In this document: one piece after another, positions 30,942 to 32,640 of the stretch | Layout of the letters: every line of letters begins with the position of its first letter | Position numbering within the stretch: position 1 is the stretch's first letter | Assembly: GCA_023382175.1 (NCBI GenBank) | Contig: JAMCQB010000030.1 | Coordinates: 1 to 32,640, forward strand | Reading direction: 5' to 3' | Source of the DNA: Nitrospirota bacterium | GTDB lineage: Bacteria; Nitrospirota; Thermodesulfovibrionia; Thermodesulfovibrionales; UBA9159 | DNA: 32,640 nucleotides | The notes under the pieces: generated by a model | The model's database searches: none | What the model was told of the DNA's origin: nothing | What the model saw: the letters and a program-made list of their open reading frames with translations, nothing else | Program-made: the position numbers and the translations under genes

Positions 30942-31427
30942 CTATGTCCTTGCGCATTCAGAGGTATCTCCCTTTATTTTTTCCACAGCGTGGGGAATGA
31001 CATCTATGATCACCTCAAGGTTCTCTTTCACCGCCATGGGGCTTCCCGGGAGGTTTATGATCAGGGTCTGACCTTTAATGCCTGCCACGGCCCTGGAAAG
31101 CATGGACCTCGATGTCTTCTTCTGCCCCTCCGACCGCATGGCCTCGGCGATTCCCGGAACCTCCCTGTCGATGACTTCGAGGGTGGCATCCGGGGTTACG
31201 TCCCTTGGGCTGAGCCCCGTGCCCCCGGTGGTGAGGATCAGGTCCACCTTTAGGGAATACTCCAGCAGTTTCTCCTTGATCATCTCCTTTTCGTCGGGCA
31301 ATATCTCATAATGCTTCACTTCAGCGCCGATTCCCTTGAGCATCGCGCTGATGGCAGGTCCGCTCAGATCTTCCCTTTCTCCCTTCGAACCCTTATCACT
31401 TAAGGTCAGAACAGCAACCGTAATCAT
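30942..31427 (-). CDS. mog: Molybdopterin adenylyltransferase MogA/MoaB family
   Basis: This 161-residue protein starts MITVAVLTLSDKGSKGEREDLSG and carries the molybdopterin-binding TTGGTGLSPRDVTPDAT and the later NLPGSPMAVKENL. This is the MogA/MoaB fold that adenylylates molybdopterin before metal insertion. The next gene upstream with a related role is the MOSC protein at 31831, now separated by the four-helix-bundle ORF. MOSC and MogA/MoaB genes are commonly adjacent or fused, so the pair was probably contiguous before the insertion. Confidence 0.93.
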   Translation of the reverse strand: MITVAVLTLSDKGSKGEREDLSGPAISAMLKGIGAEVKHYEILPDEKEMIKEKLLEYSLKVDLILTTGGTGLSPRDVTPDATLEVIDREVPGIAEAMRSEGQKKTSRSMLSRAVAGIKGQTLIINLPGSPMAVKENLEVIIDVIPHAVEKIKGDTSECART

Positions 31428-31428
31428 C

Positions 31429-31845
31429 AGTGTCAGTGATTAGTGTCCGTGTCAGATAAAGATTTAATCAAGCCGCTCAACATTTTACTGATCTCTTCCA
31501 GTTCAGTTCGCAGCACAGAATAATCATCCTCGGATAAGTAGCCTAAATCTCTCGCAAGCAAAGAATGATATTTCAGTTCACCGGTAGATCCCTTAGAAAT
31601 GCTGACGAACTGACGAAATTCTTTTCTGCTCAGTCGGTGACTGCCTTCCATCAAATTTGTTGCAATAGATGCTGACGCCCGTCTCATCTGAGATGTTAGT
31701 CCGAACTTCTCAGATTGCGGAAACATTTCTGTCACCTTATATACCTTTAGAGCAAGGTTGTGACTTTTCTTGAACACTTCAAGTTCTTCCATGCTATTAA
31801 CCTTAGACATTTCTAATACTGACACTGACACTAATCACTGACACT
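31429..31845. mobile_element. Four-helix-bundle ORF bounded by 27-bp inverted repeats
   Basis: AGTGTCAGTGATTAGTGTCC at 31429 (27 bases to 31455) and the complementary segment 31819-31845 are inverted copies with 26 of 27 bases matching. They enclose a single ORF almost exactly: its stop (31433) and its first codons lie inside the repeats. The unit sits between mogA and the MOSC gene and supplies the last codons and stop of the MOSC gene. This looks like an insertion unit, although no transposase is encoded. Confidence 0.72.
31433..31831 (-). CDS. Four-helix-bundle protein (S23 / Avd-like family)
   Basis: This 132-residue all-helical protein belongs to the four-helix-bundle group that includes ORFs in 23S rRNA intervening sequences and the Avd accessory proteins of diversity-generating retroelements. 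Typical parts are VFKKSHNLALKVYKVTEMFP, KFGLTSQMRRASASIATNLMEG and KEFRQFVSISKGSTGELKYHSLLARDLGYL. The track start is a GTG at 31831 in the inverted repeat; ATG 31810 (MSKVNSMEEL) fits the conserved start better. The biological role of stand-alone members is not established. Confidence 0.85.
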   Translation of the reverse strand: MSVSVLEMSKVNSMEELEVFKKSHNLALKVYKVTEMFPQSEKFGLTSQMRRASASIATNLMEGSHRLSRKEFRQFVSISKGSTGELKYHSLLARDLGYLSEDDYSVLRTELEEISKMLSGLIKSLSDTDTNH

Positions 31846-32271
31846 TATTGTGTCTCCTTCTTTTATTTTTCCGCCTTTCAGTATCCTGACAAAAATCCCT
31901 TCCTTGGGCATCACACAATCCCCTGCCTGATAATAGATGGCGCAACGGGTATGACATTCCTTCCCTCTCTGGCTCACTTCGGCTTCAATACCATTCCCAA
32001 TGGTTAAATGAGTCCCCACGGGAAGGGAGAGGAGATCAATGCCTTCGGTGGTGATGTTCTCTGCAAAGTCCCCGGGCTTCACATCCAGCCCCAGATCCTG
32101 CATCTTCTTTATACTCTCCAATGCAAGGAGGCTCACCTGCCTGTGCCATTCAGAAGAGGCATGGGCATCACCCTCGATGCCATACCCGGTCCTGAGCATT
32201 ACCTCCCCGACCGGTTTTTTTCTTACCCCTTTTTTCTCGCTGATATTGATGGAAACGATTTTCCCGGGCAT
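31831..32271 (-). CDS. MOSC-domain protein
   Basis: This 146-residue protein has a MOSC domain: KKPVGEVMLRTGYGIEGDAHA, HRQVSLLALESIKK, PGDFAENITTEGIDL and the Cys motif GKECHTRCAIYYQAGDC. MOSC domains bind molybdenum cofactor in sulfurases and related proteins. The last residues (SVSD and stop) are encoded by the inverted repeat of the adjacent four-helix-bundle unit, so the original C terminus may have been replaced. It is probably part of a molybdenum cofactor operon with mogA. Confidence 0.9.
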   Translation of the reverse strand: MPGKIVSINISEKKGVRKKPVGEVMLRTGYGIEGDAHASSEWHRQVSLLALESIKKMQDLGLDVKPGDFAENITTEGIDLLSLPVGTHLTIGNGIEAEVSQRGKECHTRCAIYYQAGDCVMPKEGIFVRILKGGKIKEGDTISVSD

Positions 32272-32419
32272 ATTTTTCCGCTCTTCAGCTTTTAAAATAA
32301 CACAAATAAGAAAGGGAAGTCAGCAGATGGCATGGGAAGGAGAAAGGATGCATTTGGCCTGAGTTTACGACATTATGAACTCAACGCTGCAAACCGGACA
32401 GTTCACGCTTAACCCTCCC

Positions 32420-32640
32420 CTATTTTGTTTCAGGCCCTTCACCTGCGGGCAGGACCTCCTCGGTATCGCAGACAGGCACATACCTCTCTTTCTTTGCACT
32501 GAATCGGGCAATGGCGTACAGCGCTGCTGCAAGCACTGCCAGACTTATGACAATGACTGCCGTGCCCAAGACATGTTTCGGGAGGTTTTCATACAGCCCG
32601 TAAACGCCAAAGGCTATGAAGATAAGCGCCGCCATCCATT
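32420..32640 (-). CDS. Small two-helix membrane protein, cut by the window edge
   Basis: The frame is open to the right edge (WMAALIFIAFG continues across the track start at 32635), so the true start may lie outside. At least 71 residues are visible: two hydrophobic helices (AALIFIAFGVYGLYE and VLGTAVIVISLAVLAAALYAIARF) and a charged tail (RYVPVCDTEEVLPAGEGPETK). I do not recognise a family. It is 148 bases upstream of the MOSC gene on the same strand; the gap holds no gene. Confidence 0.55.
   Translation of the reverse strand, partial: WMAALIFIAFGVYGLYENLPKHVLGTAVIVISLAVLAAALYAIARFSAKKERYVPVCDTEEVLPAGEGPETK

Overview
The window looks like chromosomal DNA of a Gram-negative-type, probably anaerobic or microaerobic environmental bacterium. 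Outer-membrane biology is implied by LolD, lipoproteins and a periplasmic binding protein. I favour Nitrospirota or a former Deltaproteobacterium because of the mix of genes (Der, NosL/DUF4418 export genes, QueE, MogA/MOSC, CcdA, histone-deacetylase-like hydrolase) and the abundant short palindromic repeats. This is inference; no rRNA or other decisive marker is present. The left third (phn genes, GH1) is visibly AT-richer than the middle and right parts, and one gene near 19 kb is clearly GC-richer.

Layout. (1) 1-6149, minus strand: a phosphonate-utilisation operon, gntR(phnF-like)-phnD-phnC-phnE-phnG-phnH-phnI. PhnE is a tandem fusion of two permease domains, and phnI runs off the left edge. 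(2) 6287-10848, minus strand: phoB-like / phoR-like / second phoB-like / GH1 beta-glucosidase. Two almost identical Pho-type promoters (GTATTA-N6-TGTTACA-N4-NGTTANA on the plus strand) sit upstream of the second phoB and of the gntR-phn operon, so phosphate starvation probably drives both. A HutC-type operator lies in the gntR leader. (3) 10879-13185, plus strand: der, a YihY-family membrane protein and a 55-residue unannotated small protein. (4) 13186-17010, plus strand: a promoter region with a palindrome and a 10-bp-phased TTACA array, then a compact operon with a small secreted ORF, FtsX/MacB-type permease, NosL-like protein, DUF4418-like membrane protein, TPR protein and ABC ATPase. This is a candidate poorly described export or metal-handling system. 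(5) 17060-17984, minus strand: a LolD-like ATPase and a small membrane protein. (6) 17985-20340: an accessory, repeat-rich stretch with REP-like elements, 45-bp tandem repeats, a GC-rich dienelactone hydrolase gene, an attC-like structure, and a hicAB toxin-antitoxin unit (hicA frameshifted) bounded by 18-bp inverted repeats and abutting the stump of another hicB.

(7) 20341-29464: mostly housekeeping or metabolic genes: MDR oxidoreductase, YdjM-type membrane hydrolase, queE, NUDIX hydrolase, SspB-like ClpXP adaptor, glgB, a histone-deacetylase-family gene broken by a 49-bp tandem duplication, a GlcF-type Fe-S protein, a transaldolase-family protein and an FmdB zinc ribbon. (8) 29465-32640, minus strand: a repeat patch, a lipoprotein, ccdA, mogA, a four-helix-bundle (S23-type) ORF whose ends are 27-bp inverted repeats, a MOSC protein, and a small membrane protein cut by the right edge.

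The strongest integrated story is the Pho regulon (sensor, duplicated regulator, matching promoters, phosphonate uptake and C-P lyase genes). The most distinctive mobile-DNA signals are the inverted-repeat-bounded four-helix-bundle ORF and the inverted-repeat-bounded hicAB unit.
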